This document shows, piece after piece, positions 11,777 to 22,919 of a stretch of DNA of 64,000 bases. Both the position numbers and the translations under genes were made by a program. The DNA comes from Spisula solida (taxonomy: Eukaryota; Mollusca; Bivalvia; Venerida; Mactridae), in NCBI GenBank assembly GCA_947247005.1, contig OX365955.1, positions 21,371,322 to 21,435,321 of the forward strand. The letters are read 5' to 3'. Position 1 is the stretch's first letter; each line of letters opens with the position of its first letter. The notes beneath the pieces are model-generated. The model made no database searches. It saw only the letters and a program-made list of their open reading frames with translations, and was not told the DNA's origin.

Positions 11777-11893
11777 CTTGAGAGCGGTTGGCCAATGTAT
11801 AAGGAACATATCAACATAATCAGTTCGAAGTTGCTTCACGGATTGTTTCAGTTCCTCCACGACTAACTTTGGATTGTGATGCGTGTCCCACAA
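11777..11893 (-). CDS. Aldo-keto reductase exon 3
   Basis: 117 bases, 39 codons, phase 0 at both ends (TATTCAG acceptor, GTACGT donor). Residues 86-124. Contains LWDTHHNPKLVVEELKQS and LRTDYVDMFLIHWP; His118 in LIHWP is the catalytic histidine. Confidence 0.95.
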
Positions 11894-12091
11894 CTGAATA
11901 TATAACAAGTAAGTGTTCATTCTTTAACGTTGATACAGTTGTTACTATCAGAATACACAACGTACATGTATAATAATCATGAAGGATACAACTACTGTTA
12001 TTGTGGATGTAAATCACAAATGTATTACTTAGTAATGTATTCAATATTTGGATATTCATGATTAACAAAATAATTATCTGAGTGTACTATG

Positions 12092-12232
12092 TACATAGAG
12101 AAGGTTATGCAGCGATCATGTTTAGCCGCAACGGATATGACGTTATGAAAGCTGGTACCCAGTTTTTCTACAGTTGTAAGGTCATATCCGTTGCGGCTAA
12201 ACATTGCCGCTGCACAACCTTCTTTCTATATA
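12092..12232. repeat. Fold-back element, family 2, copy A
   Basis: Inverted arms of about 50 bp (TTTAGCCGCAACGGATATGA near 12121 and its complement near 12181) around a short loop with GGTACCCAGTTTTTCTACAG. A closely related copy lies at 63585-63757. MITE-like. Confidence 0.85.
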
Positions 12233-12416
12233 GGTTTGAAACCAAGTACCTATGGCTATACATGAGTCACATTTAAATAATATTTCTCTCAAATGGTCCC
12301 CGGTTTATGGCGAAATCAACATATGCTCATTCAAGGTACCACCATTTCTATTACATTGATTATTTAGTTTGTTCAAAATAGACGTATAGTCCGTTTACCC
12401 ATGTCTGTCACTTATA

Positions 12417-13369
12417 CATAGGCGGATCCAAGGGGGGGCGGACCCGGCGTACGCCCCCCCTAAAATCGTCGGAGCCTAGGTAATTTATCATATTTTGGAT
12501 GTTAGAACAATATTGATATGCAATTTTTTTCGCTCCCTTCGCTCGCGTCAATAAAACAATAATCAATTTATTGGTTTTAAAGTGAACTTAATGCTGTATG
12601 GAAGCAAAAAGATATGGCTGATTGGTAGCATGGTGCTAAACATCGGCTACAGAGATTCTTGCACATTAAAAAAAGATATCTCAGAATGCAGCTTAGAACG
12701 TCACGAGGCAGAAAGCAACTGGACCCCCTAGTCGCTGGATCCCAAGTATTTCACATTTCCACTTGAACAAAAGTGAAGCCCTGGAGTTCGCAGGGTATGC
12801 TGCTCAGATAGACTGTGCATTTTTTCTTCGTGACGTATTCACACCAGCTATAATCAGTGAATATTATCCAGTCGATTATCATTAGTCCTGGCTATATAAA
12901 CAACGATTTTTCCTGCTCGTTTCGCTCGCTGTAGATCTACGCAAGTTTTCGATTTATCAATGAGTTTGTTGGGTATGCTGCTCAGATAAACACTGATTTT
13001 TTCCAATTCTTACAATTACTAAATCAGTGAATATTACCAAGTGATAAGTGTGTGGTGTATGCTGCTGAAATAGATGATTGCATTTTATTCTTGCTTGCTC
13101 CGCTCGCACAACCGCCATCAGTTAAGTGTGTCAAGTAGGGAATGAGTATGCGGGATATGCTGCTCAAATAAGTAATGCTTATATTCTTGCTCGCCTTACT
13201 CTCACATTAACTTTATCAATGATTATTATAAGATGAAGAGAAATTGTGTGGAATGCTTCTCAGAGATACATTTTTTCTTGCTCGCTTCGCTCGCACATTT
13301 CTTTGAGGGGGGGGGGGTCAATACATGAATGTACGCCCCCCCTAACGCCAAATCCTGGATCCGCCCCTG
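12417..13369. mobile_element. Non-autonomous DNA transposon with GGCGGATCC ends
   Basis: Terminal inverted repeats: the left end reads CATAGGCGGATCCAAGG, and the right end on its complement reads CAGGGGCGGATCCAGG. Long runs of G/C (CGTACGCCCCCCC) follow on both sides. The 0.95-kb interior has no open frame. It holds two interspersed motifs repeated about five times each: TATGCTGCTCAGATA and variants of CTCGCTTCGCTCGC. The target duplication is unclear (TTATA on both sides at best). Confidence 0.75.
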
Positions 13370-13890
13370 TTATATTCACACATTGCAATTTCATATGAAG
13401 TATGACACATAGTATTTTTATTGTTTTAAACACTGTTAGAATTGGAGAAATAGGCAGTGAAAGCTAATACCTTATTTACTAAGCCACATACTTATGTATA
13501 TAATGTCTATTATAATTGAAATAATACATCAATAAGAGAAATTGCAATGTTTATATACGGCCAAATGCTTATTATTTGCATATGATGTTCGCGGACATGA
13601 TGTCATATCGTTAGGTCATCGTGATACAAATTGACGAAGTTTTGGCGATTTTTGATAAAAAATATTGACACAGCTTGTTTATGCATCCCGCTGTCTTGCT
13701 TTGGACGCAACGTGTGACACCGTTTTTTGACGTCACTTTCTTTGACGTAGTATATATTTCTTATAAAAAAGATATTCTTTAAATATGTACATAAGAACGA
13801 AGCTCCATGTATGCTTTTTCCGTCGATATACAGGACTTGATAGTAGTACGTTATTTATATGAATTAGGCACATTAATTCAAGGCATTACG
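13370..13890. other. Intron 2 of the aldo-keto reductase, nothing further seen
   Basis: AT-rich intronic sequence without repeats or conserved open frames. Confidence 0.5.
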
Positions 13891-14013
13891 ATCGATTTAT
13901 CGAAAAGACACCAGTTTCGTGCGTAATGTCACAATGATGCGTAAACGAATGACTGACCTGGTTAACGCGTTATATAAATCATGACATGACCACGTGACAA
14001 CCAATCGTGTTAC

Positions 14014-14181
14014 CTTTGTGGTTATGAACATGTCTTCACGTTTTACAACACCATCTTTTATCTTCTTTTCCAATCCTCTTCCGATCCCGCACTGGGTTCC
14101 ATAGTTCCATGCGCAGTCAATATGGCGGTACCCAGCATCGATGGCTGCACACGCAGCGGCCTCAACTTCACTATCGGAACC
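14014..14181 (-). CDS. Aldo-keto reductase exon 2
   Basis: 168 bases, 56 codons, phase 0 at both ends (CTGTGTTCAG acceptor, GTAACA donor). Residues 30-85. Contains AIDAGYRHIDCAWNYG with catalytic Asp51 and Tyr56, then REDMFITTK ending in catalytic Lys85 at the exon border. Confidence 0.95.
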
Positions 14182-14289
14182 CTGAACACAGACAGTAAAA
14201 ACATAAGTTAGGTAAGGGTTTTTTAATTTACTCAGACTTTGGTGATGAGGAGGGAAAAATAAAAGCTCCCAAAATATAGCTACCACGCT

Positions 14290-15510
14290 GTTGATGGTGG
14301 ACTAGTCAATGACAGACCGACATAAAGCAATCAACACCAGTGTTAGTTTTCAAGAAAACAGTCAGTTTATTTTAAGGCTAGTACATTGCACAGAAACACT
14401 TATAAAAACAGCTTGTCATAACAAAATAATGAAATAATAAAACAAGGTGGGTACATTAACATCAAATTACAATACATGAATACAATTGTATATGCAATTT
14501 TCGTTTTTCATTTTTTTTTTTTGAAAATGACAAAAAAATGAGTAGGAGGGTCCAAGTAACGATAAACCAAAGAACTCTGACCTTAATTAAGCATCGATGC
14601 GTGTATGACGTTCATGGTTTTAGTGAAACGTGTCCCTTCTTATAAGGAAAGTGGTACATGCATTTTAACCATTAGATCTATATACATTGTACATAGTGAT
14701 CGGCCCTTGTGATCTATTGGTTAAATAAAATGCGCACGCAGATCAGGCTTAAGACGCTGTGAGCTTTTCCGGCCGCAAAGTATACCTTTGTTAAATAAAT
14801 AAATACCGTACTTGTACACATTTAGTATGCATGATCATATTATTTCATGTCAACGATACAGCGTAAAGGTATCATTGGGTTGCAAAAATGTGTCATATTC
14901 GGGACTCCATACTTTTGACCTTATCTCTATGACCTTATTTGTCTAACCAGATTATTCGCAAATTGATATGGTTATCACGGCAGGAAGACGATACTCTAAT
15001 TTATTGTACAGGAGTTAGAAAAAAAGAGTAAATAAGGCCAAGACAGAATTCTAGATTGGTGTCTTAGCCATGTATAATTTTGTGACAAATTAATGTAGTC
15101 TTAGCTGTCTTACAACTAAGTCTTTATGTTGCATGAATGATTGTTCATGTATTATACTAGTATTTTGTCTTCAAATCAGCACGTGCACATCTGGTACTGT
15201 TTTATCAAAGCACTTACGGAAAAATTAAACTTTCATTCAAATTCAAATTCATAATAATTCTTTAAAACCTACACACTGGGCAGATATATGGTTTCTAGGA
15301 ATTAATCAATTATTAATATCTAACAGTCTTTTGTCATAATTTGTAGCTGTTAGTTTAAGAATGTCGTAAGTGCTTCGATAATACAGTACCCAATGGTATA
15401 AGGTTTGAGACGGACTTGAAACTTTTAGCCAAGACCTGTAATTTTCATTGATGATTGTTTTTCTCAACTGGTTGTCAGAGTACCGAGTTTTGCCGAACGC
15501 TGCCAAGTAG
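14290..15510. other. Intron 1 of the aldo-keto reductase, 3' part
   Basis: AT-rich, with short runs of T and A. No coding signal, array or clear transposon end. Confidence 0.5.
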
Positions 15511-15514
15511 TTAC

Positions 15515-17606
15515 TACATCTACATCATACACCCAACCGTCGATTACCGACTATTACAGGGTGGCGCTGTCAGAGAAAAACAGTTATTAAAGAAATATGT
15601 ATGTTACAAGTGTTAAAAGTGTAAAAGATAAAAGACAGTATGTTACAGTTAAAATAGACAGTTCATTTACAGTTCTACAGCCGCCAGCCGGTCTCTAAAG
15701 ACATCTAGGCTGGGGCTGGATTTGACCAAGGTTGGGAGGGAGTTCCAAAGTCGGATAGTCCTAGGGAAGAAGGAGTTAGAGAAGTATTGGGTGTGAGATT
15801 GAGGGATTAGGTAATTGAGATTTCTGGTTGGAATAAGATGAGATGAATCGACTGCAACTGTTTGGGCCCTTATTTTATAAAACATTAGGAGAGAGTTGAT
15901 GGATCGTCTATGTTGGAGGGTTTTCCATTCAAGGGAATTTAACATCTGTGTTACACTGCTGGTGTAGTGGTAGTCATTCATAACATACCTGGCTGCGGAC
16001 CTTTGGACTTTTTCGATTTTGTTAGAAAGATTTTTTTGCCAGGGATGCCAGATACTAGAACAGTATTCAAGTTGTGGTCGGACATATGTGTTGTAAGCAG
16101 CAATTTTTACTTTTTGGTTGGCAGTTTTTACGTTGCGTTGTATGAAGCGGAGAGAGGAGGTTGCTTTAGATGTTACATTATTAATGTGTTTAGACCAATT
16201 TAAATCTTTTGATATTGTTACACCTAAATATTTTGCTTCGTCACAAGTTTTTAGTTCAGTGTTGTGGAGTTTGTAAGGGAAAGTCGTCGGATGTTTCTTT
16301 CTGGAGATGCGTAGTATCTCACATTTGTCCGGGTTAAACTCCATGGACCAGGTTTTTTCCCAGGCTTCAAGGCTGGCAAGGTCTTGCTGAAGGGATAGGC
16401 TGTCTGACATGGAGTTTATTGTGAGATATATAATAGTGTCGTCTGCAAACATTCTTGCATTGGACTTGACAGAGTCGGGCAGGTCATTAATGTAGGCCAA
16501 GAATAGGCAAGGTCCCAGGACGGATCCCTGCGGTACTCCGGATAGTACCGGGAGCTCGCTGGAAAGTTGACCGTCGACGGCAACTTTCTGGGATCTATTT
16601 GACAGAAAGGATTTGACCCAGCCGGTGATTTGGGGGTTAACTCCAAGGCATTCCAGTTTGTGTATTAGTTTACTGTGATCGACTTTATCGAATGCCTTGG
16701 AGAAGTCCATGACGGCAACATCTGTCTGTTTGCCCTGTTCGGTGTTATTGAACAAGTCCTTAGTAAAGTTAATTAGTTGGGTCTCACAGCTGTGACCTGA
16801 TCTGAAACCATGCTGAAACTCACTGAGGAGTTTATGTTCGTCAAAGTAGGTCATGAGGTTGGAGACAACAATATGTTCAAGGAGTTTAGAGGCTATGCAG
16901 GTAAGGGAAATTGGGCGGTAATTACTAGGTTTTGATTTGAGACCCTTTTTGAAAACAGGGGCTACTGTGGCTTTTTTCCAATCGCTTGGTACAAGGCCGC
17001 TTTCAAGAGATAAGCTGAATATGTGGGCAAGCACCGGGGCGATTTCATGATGGAGCTCTTTCAGGATACGAGGAGATATCTCATCAGGACCTGAGGCTTT
17101 ATGAGGGGATAGTCCAAGGAGTAGTTTTTTCACACCTTCTGTGGTGACCTGTATTTTGTCCATTGCTGGGACAGGGGGAGAGATAATTCTGGAACACAGC
17201 TGCTTTAGACTGAAGGGCTGGGGTGGGGAAAACACAGATTCGAACTGTTTGTTTAGGATATTAGCCTTAATGACTGGGTCTGTATGTGTTATACCATTTG
17301 ATTTGAGGGGGGCTACGCCAACATTTTCTTTTTTATTATGCTTAATGAAGCTGTAAAATTTCTTATTCTTTCCTGGTTGTGAGTCGTGTTCGAAAATTAC
17401 ACTCTCCATGTATGACCAGTATTGTGATCTGATTTTATTTTGAATTGAGGACTTGAGAGATTTAAATCTTTGTTTAAGGGATGGTTTGGGACATTTGCGC
17501 AGCTTCTGGTAAAGCTTATCACGCTTGCGTATGAGCCTGGTGATACTGGGCGTTAACCAAGGTAGGTCTGCACGAGGTTTAGATATTTTAGTGGGGATGT
17601 CTATAT
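15515..17606 (-). mobile_element. 5'-truncated CR1/L2/Jockey-type LINE
   Basis: Holds an uninterrupted reverse-transcriptase frame (next entry) and a short 3' UTR with CAGCGCCACCCTGTAATAGT. It ends near 15515-15530 in GATGTAGATGTAG, a short-repeat tail as in CR1/L2 elements rather than poly(A). The endonuclease is missing; homology begins abruptly near 17606, typical of incomplete reverse transcription. It lies in intron 1 of the aldo-keto reductase on the same strand. Exact ends and a target duplication were not resolved. Confidence 0.85.
15667..17606 (-). CDS. LINE reverse transcriptase (ORF2 fragment)
   Basis: The longest ATG frame begins at 17409 (580 aa), but the same frame runs upstream to about 17606 through PRADLPWLTPSITRLIRKRD. 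Reverse-transcriptase blocks in order: HKASGPDEISPRIL, NYRPISLTCIASKLLE, FSKAFDKVDH, GVPQGSVLGPCLF, the catalytic FADD, and YLGVTISKDLNW. The C-terminal ATSSLRFIQRN, PQLEYCSSIWHP and FFPRTIRLWNSLP blocks are typical of the CR1/L2/Jockey group. No stop or frameshift, so it is a young or recently active copy, but without an endonuclease it is unlikely to move by itself. Confidence 0.9.
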
Positions 17607-17680
17607 ACTACTGATAATTTTACTTATAAGGTTCGGTTACAACGTACGGTGGTCATTTAAAACAAACAGCGTTCCAATGT

Positions 17681-17833
17681 GACCGAGGTATGTATTCCTG
17701 TGTGACCGAGGTATGTGTTCCTGTGTGACCGAGGTATGTATTCCTGTGTGACCGAGGTATGTGTTCCTGAGTGACCGAGGTATGTATTCCTGTGTGACCG
17801 AGGTATGTGTTCCTGTGTGACCGAGGTATGTAT
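17681..17833. repeat. 23-bp minisatellite, seven units
   Basis: Seven copies of GACCGAGGTATGT plus ATTCCTGTGT or GTTCCTGTGT at exactly 23-bp steps (17681 to 17819). Each unit contains a donor-like GAG|GTATGT on the plus strand. In intron 1 of the aldo-keto reductase. Confidence 0.95.
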
Positions 17834-18624
17834 ATGATACAGGATTAACAGACAACTAGAAAGTAGAAAAAGTATACACACTGTCTTTCAATTCATACAA
17901 TTTACAATGATGAAATACGTTATTACAATCTCTCAGTAACCATGGTAACAGGCCGGTTTCAATTTGACTCATTTATCGTGTTTAGGGGGCCATTTCAGTG
18001 AAATATACGGAACGATCAGTTGTGTTTGGTTGATGCATTACATAGGGATTATCAGTTAAATGAATTATTTGAAAAAAAAAACTTATTTGAACAAGTGCAA
18101 AGAAAGCAGCTAACCGTTGCAACTTTCAACATATGGATGTCATTACCGGTGGAATATAACCTGTACGTATCAGGAATCAAACCAGGATAAAACCACTGAG
18201 CTAACTCTTCAGTTATATCTTTCACAACGAATAGTAAATTTCGTGTTTTGTGCCATGAAACTAAAGGAAAACGATTCCATGCACCACACAAAAATAATAA
18301 ATCGCTCGGTGATTTCCGTTTTTCTCCGATTAATATACATTTTTATTGCAATGTATAAAGGCATTGGTGATCAGAATGAACGAACGAACAATTTAACATG
18401 GTTAATATAATTCGCAACAGACACGTGGGCAAAAGCACTTTCCTACGTTGACGAATAGAGCTGAATTAAATTTGAAATGGTTTCGTTAATACTGCATACA
18501 ATTTCACATTTAAACATTGCATGACATGCACCATGAATACAAACGTCATATTCGACAAAGCCATGCATATCGAATTAATCGATATTTCAAGAACATACCC
18601 TCGTTAAAAATGAGTACAACTCAC

Positions 18625-18711
18625 CAACTCTCCAAACACGGTCCACGTACCAAGTCCTACAGATGGTATAGATCCAGTCCCATTGCTTAATGGAATCTCA
18701 CGCAAAGACAT
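18625..18711 (-). CDS. Aldo-keto reductase (AKR1-type), exon 1
   Basis: 87 bases, 29 codons from ATG at 18711, ending at GTGAGT. It encodes MSLREIPLSNGTGSIPSVGL and GTW, the usual first strand of the barrel. The whole gene is nine exons on the minus strand (18711 to 6889), 312 residues, all phases consistent. The product should be a cytosolic NADPH-dependent (alpha/beta)8 oxidoreductase reducing aldehydes or ketones. Tetrad Asp51, Tyr56, Lys85, His118 is intact, and the G.SNF and IPKS cofactor motifs are present. The C-terminal substrate loop is shorter than usual. Intron 1 holds a CR1-type LINE on the same strand, and intron 4 holds the 48-bp array. Substrate cannot be read from the sequence. 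Confidence 0.92.
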
Positions 18712-18867
18712 GTTTTCTGTATACTAATTCCTTGCTTTTCCTATACCCAAATAATTCAACCGTCCTGCACAATGAATGAGCGTTGGTATATGTCTCAAGG
18801 TTATGAGAAACTAAAAGCGTCTTGGTTTTCGACATTATCAGTTGATAATACAATTTACTATTCGCAG

Positions 18868-19210
18868 TACTCTTAGCTGATAACGATGATACAATTTTAA
18901 ACGAACGCTTCATTCACATGTTGAAGATGATCTTTCTTGGTGTAGTATAATACGGCAAATTTGACACGATTTTCGACCTTTTAAGTGTAATACCAACACA
19001 AATCTAAAGGACCGATATTGCACGATTTGCTCGCGGAAATTTATGTATTCATCACAAGAACCTAGTAATATATTCATGCATTAAGGTCAGAATCAGGTCA
19101 AGTTCTCTGAGCTTATACTCCTAACTGATAACGTTGAGGCAATTTTAAAGGAATGTTACAAATGGTCTTTCTTAGTGTAGTAATGTAGTTAAAAATGTGT
19201 TCCCTTATGT
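18868..19210. repeat. Diverged local duplication
   Basis: 18868-18960 (CTGATAACGATGATACAATT..CTTTCTTGGTGTAGTA) recurs at about 19120-19210 (CTGATAACGTTGAGGCAATT..CTTTCTTAGTGTAGTA). The part between (18989-19117) has a third relative at 31014-31140. A tandem-duplicated dispersed repeat. Confidence 0.6.
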
Positions 19211-19432
19211 TCTATGTTGGTTTTTATTGCATGTTGCCTCCAAAAACGGAACTATCTAAGCATTAGAATCTCAGTTTCCACCAACCATCATAATGATGCA
19301 AAACCTCATGTCTCTGATTCATATTTTTGGGTAGATACAACACTAGCAGTACATATGTATTCATATCATTTAAGATAAATGACGATGAATTATCTCCACT
19401 TGTTATATTTATGTTTTTGTTAACGCAGTATA

Positions 19433-19588
19433 CAGGGGTGGAATTTAATATTCATCTTATTTAATAGGAGAATAAGGATAGCCAATCATATCGCGTGTTA
19501 CTGACCAAGAGTTTAATATGGTGTGATTTGATTGACCAGTTGTTCTTACCATTGAGTCAAGTAAGATCAATATTGAATACCACCACTG
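19433..19588. repeat. MITE-like element, family 3, copy A
   Basis: 156 bp with terminal inverted repeats CAGGGGTGGAATTTAATATT (left) and AATATTGAATACCACCACTG (right). Same length and body as the copy at 21502-21657. Confidence 0.8.
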
Positions 19589-19679
19589 AACATCCCTTCT
19601 TTGTGCAATAATCTCAATTATAGATTTGAAGGAAGGGCGCAAATCCATACCTAAAGCCATTTGGCAAAAATGTTTGGAA

Positions 19680-21490
19680 AACGCATCAAGTTCTTAATAT
19701 TCCGTAACTTTTTTATAGTTAGCGTCAATGAAAAGTTACCACCCTATTGATTCCTATATTTTTAACTTCACGTTACACAGTGTTAAAAGCTGGACACGAC
19801 TACGTTTTGATCTTGCTGTGTAGTAACAGCTCTCCTATTTAACAATATTCAAATGCACACACTATAAAACTTTTGTGCCGATAAGTAATATTATGTACAA
19901 AATATAGAGGTACATGTATATATATAAGTGGTAACTTTTCAATGACGCCCAGTATATTAAGAAATTGCTTTCTTTCTAAATAATACAAATATAATATACG
20001 GATGATTCTCAGATATTTAATGAAATGTTATTTGAACAACATTTACACATGTTTTTGCTCTCTGAGTGGGTTTAAAGCCTATGTCGCACTGAGGAATTTC
20101 ACATCGGCGATGTTCTCCCGATACCACCCGTTTCATTACGATTTCTTCCTGTATAGTGTTCTTGTTCAACTGTTTATTGTTGAGGATCTCATGGAAGATT
20201 GCCATTTAATTGTCAAATGAGTTTCCTCGTAAAATAAAGTCTTTATTATTATCACGAACTGTCTCTGTCTTCCCCGAAGCTTCCCCTAGACCACGATGAA
20301 CCTGTTACCGATGTCCTGATAGCTCATTCATTTCAATCGGGACTACATCGCCGAGGCAAAAAAGTGCTCAGTAGGGCATGGGCTTTAGAGTGGATCACTG
20401 GCAGGGGGTGTCGCGGTTAACATACCGAATACCTGTGGTATAGTCCAGTCAGGATAAAAATCCAGCGACGCAGCGGTCGAGTCCAATATAACGGTGTAAA
20501 ACCAATTACATGTATAAAGGCTTATACTGTACAAACAACTTTAATTTCATTGCTAAACGAACATACTAAATTTCGGTCTACCTGTTTAGACAATGAATGG
20601 TTGTGATTTATTGCATATACATTAACTGCAACGTCACTGTCACAATATCCTAATTGTACTATAGTTGACGTGGCAATCACAATAAATTGTATAAACAAAT
20701 AAAAATAACAAAAGTTTATTCTGATAAGCATGAACAGAACTTAGAAACACAATAACATTTAATATAACAAAAAGACACGATATATAAATCGTTTCATCAG
20801 GTCAGTCAGTTGTTTAAATAACAAATGCATTTTCTCTAATTAATGTATTATTTGTATAGATATTGTGTGTATTAGTATGTAGCTTAGTGAATAAGGTATT
20901 GGTTCCCAATGCCTTTTGCTCCTATAAAAATGTTTAAAACAATAAAAATACAATGTTTTGATATTGCAATGTTTGTATAAAAATGACAGACCTGAATAAA
21001 CGAACCATACAGCAGATTTATACACAGGGGAATCAACATACAGAGGCATTGTGTGCTTTAGAATCCAAGCGAGTCTTTTTTGTTTAAAACATGATTGTTT
21101 AAAGTTTTAAACATGTTCTTTTTTATAATGGAATTTAGTAGTAATGGCATAGTTCCTAGTTTGAAAGTTTTGAACAGTTGCATAATCAGGCTACTGGTAT
21201 CAAAAATGTATTTGGACAAACAATGCTTACTTAGCGACCCGTTTCTTAGCAATCAAGTATTGTTAAAAGTATCTAAAATTGTAACAACTTTATTATATAT
21301 GTACACATACACTCTGACACTTCAAGAATGTCTTAACATACTCGTGCATGTTCGATTGTCGACAATACATAACCGATATACAATGTACAAGCATACATCA
21401 GTAGGTGAACGTAAAATAAATGTATTTGAATGACATGCAACACAATGACATAATTATAGTCCAAATCAGAGATTTTCTATTTTAAGGCCT
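19680..21490. other. Intergenic region with dispersed repeat remnants
   Basis: No gene supported. The segment 20755-20865 (CAGGTCAGTCAGTTGTTTA) resembles 46560-46650, and 20880-21010 (ATGACAGACCTGAATAAACG) resembles 59085-59170, so old dispersed repeats are present. Confidence 0.5.
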
Positions 21491-21501
21491 CATTCTTTGT
21501 C

Positions 21502-21657
21502 CAGGGTTGGTATTCAATATTGATCTTATTTAATTGGAGAATAAAGATAGCCAATCATGTCGCCAGTTTAATATTGACCAAGAGTTTATTATAGTGTGAT
21601 CTGATTGGTTGTCCTTATCCTTAAGTCAAGTAAGATCAATAATGAATACCACCCCTG
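21502..21657. repeat. MITE-like element, family 3, copy B
   Basis: 156 bp, ends CAGGGTTGGTATTCAATATT and ATAATGAATACCACCCCTG. It lies 97 bp beyond the GPCR stop codon and contains, on the GPCR strand, the first AATAAA after that stop (21585-21590). Confidence 0.8.
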
Positions 21658-21753
21658 ATCGGTTTTAAAACATAGCTTAGAAACAGTCACAATATTGAGT
21701 TTTGAAATGAGATCCCAGCAGGAAGACCAGAAAACACCTGACTGCGAACCTTT

Positions 21754-22818
21754 TTACAACGGAGTGTCCGCAGTTATTTCAGCGCCACGTTGTCTTTTCG
21801 AACACACAGTACATAAACGTCTTAAATCAGATCGGAACTGTGTGCTACTGAAACAATACACCAAGAAATTAAGACAGTTATTAAGACAAAGTGTATTGTT
21901 CGAGGCATGCAGTAGAGCATTCCAGTCATCATCCGTAACTAGCTGATAACTGTTAGCCAATTCAAATACCATTGAAGGAGCCAAAGACACAGCAAGCAGC
22001 ACACCGCTTGTAATAGAGAACTTTGTGAACATAGCAACACGTTGATTGCTCTGTGTCCTATTCAATGCGTTGGTACGATTCCCTAAACACAGCTGTACCA
22101 ATATCAACATATTGCATGTCATAATTAGACAAAATGGAACAACGGTCAGTATCCAAACTGATGACAGTTCGTACATGGTATCACTAAACGTTACGTAACC
22201 ATCTCTAGGAAAGCAATTGTAGTTATAATTGTCAAAATCTGCAACAAACGCATGGCTGTTTATTCCAATCATGAACAAACTCAAAGCTAAGAATGCAATC
22301 TTTGCCCGAGTTTTCGCACCATTTGGTGTAAAGGTGAAAGGAAACTTTAGACTTAGAAACCTCTCCACCGAGATGCATACCACCAACCATGAGGACAACT
22401 CGGGGGCAAAGAAAAAGAAAAATTCTGTCATGTTACAGTAAGCTGCCGTCTGTGGGCCTGTAAATAAGAGATCATAGACTACACAAATCCAGCAGTAGCT
22501 TAAAAGTGCAAGTATGTCACTGATGGCGAGACAGATAAAGTAGGTGGAGCATGCAATGTTGCTACATTGTTTTCCCTTAATCCACACTATAAGGGAAATC
22601 ATGTTCCCGATCAAACCCAACACAGTCTGTAAACTAATGAAAACATAGGTAAAATGTATAACAGTATAACTAGTATCTGTTTCGTTCAATGAATCTACGG
22701 AATCATTGTAATAATCATTGTAATACCATATTTCCGTGAAGTTGTAAAGTTCTTGTGAAATGGTACTCGTTTCCATGTTGATTATCGTTTTAACAATTCT
22801 GTCTAGGCACACACTCAC
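21754..22818 (-). CDS. Class A (rhodopsin-like) G-protein-coupled receptor, intronless
   Basis: 354 aa with seven hydrophobic segments. Landmarks: GN (71-72) in TM1; LAISD with Asp101 in TM2; Cys128 at the top of TM3 paired in the family with Cys202 in the second extracellular loop; VER (151-153) replacing DRY; an NFLVY (317-321) version of NPxxY in TM7. The extracellular N-terminus (1-52) has sequons at Asn26 and Asn45. Met15 (22776) is an alternative start. A plasma-membrane receptor, ligand unknown; the general look is that of the orphan, peptide-receptor-like intronless expansions of molluscs (inference). The frame is intact, with a TATA box upstream. Confidence 0.9.
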   Translation of the reverse strand: MSVCLDRIVKTIINMETSTISQELYNFTEIWYYNDYYNDSVDSLNETDTSYTVIHFTYVFISLQTVLGLIGNMISLIVWIKGKQCSNIACSTYFICLAISDILALLSYCWICVVYDLLFTGPQTAAYCNMTEFFFFFAPELSSWLVVCISVERFLSLKFPFTFTPNGAKTRAKIAFLALSLFMIGINSHAFVADFDNYNYNCFPRDGYVTFSDTMYELSSVWILTVVPFCLIMTCNMLILVQLCLGNRTNALNRTQSNQRVAMFTKFSITSGVLLAVSLAPSMVFELANSYQLVTDDDWNALLHASNNTLCLNNCLNFLVYCFSSTQFRSDLRRLCTVCSKRQRGAEITADTPL

Positions 22819-22898
22819 AGCGTATAAACCTAATCACTGTATGCTTTATTCTATACAATTCAACGTGTACAACTTATTGCGGTAACTGGATGTTGACT

Positions 22899-22906
22899 CT
22901 TTTATA
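22899..22906 (-). promoter_or_regulatory. TATA box of the GPCR gene
   Basis: TATAAAAG on the minus strand, 80 bases before the ATG at 22818. That spacing suits a start site near 22870 and a short leader for an intronless gene. Confidence 0.5.
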
Positions 22907-22919
22907 CAATGTGACACTA

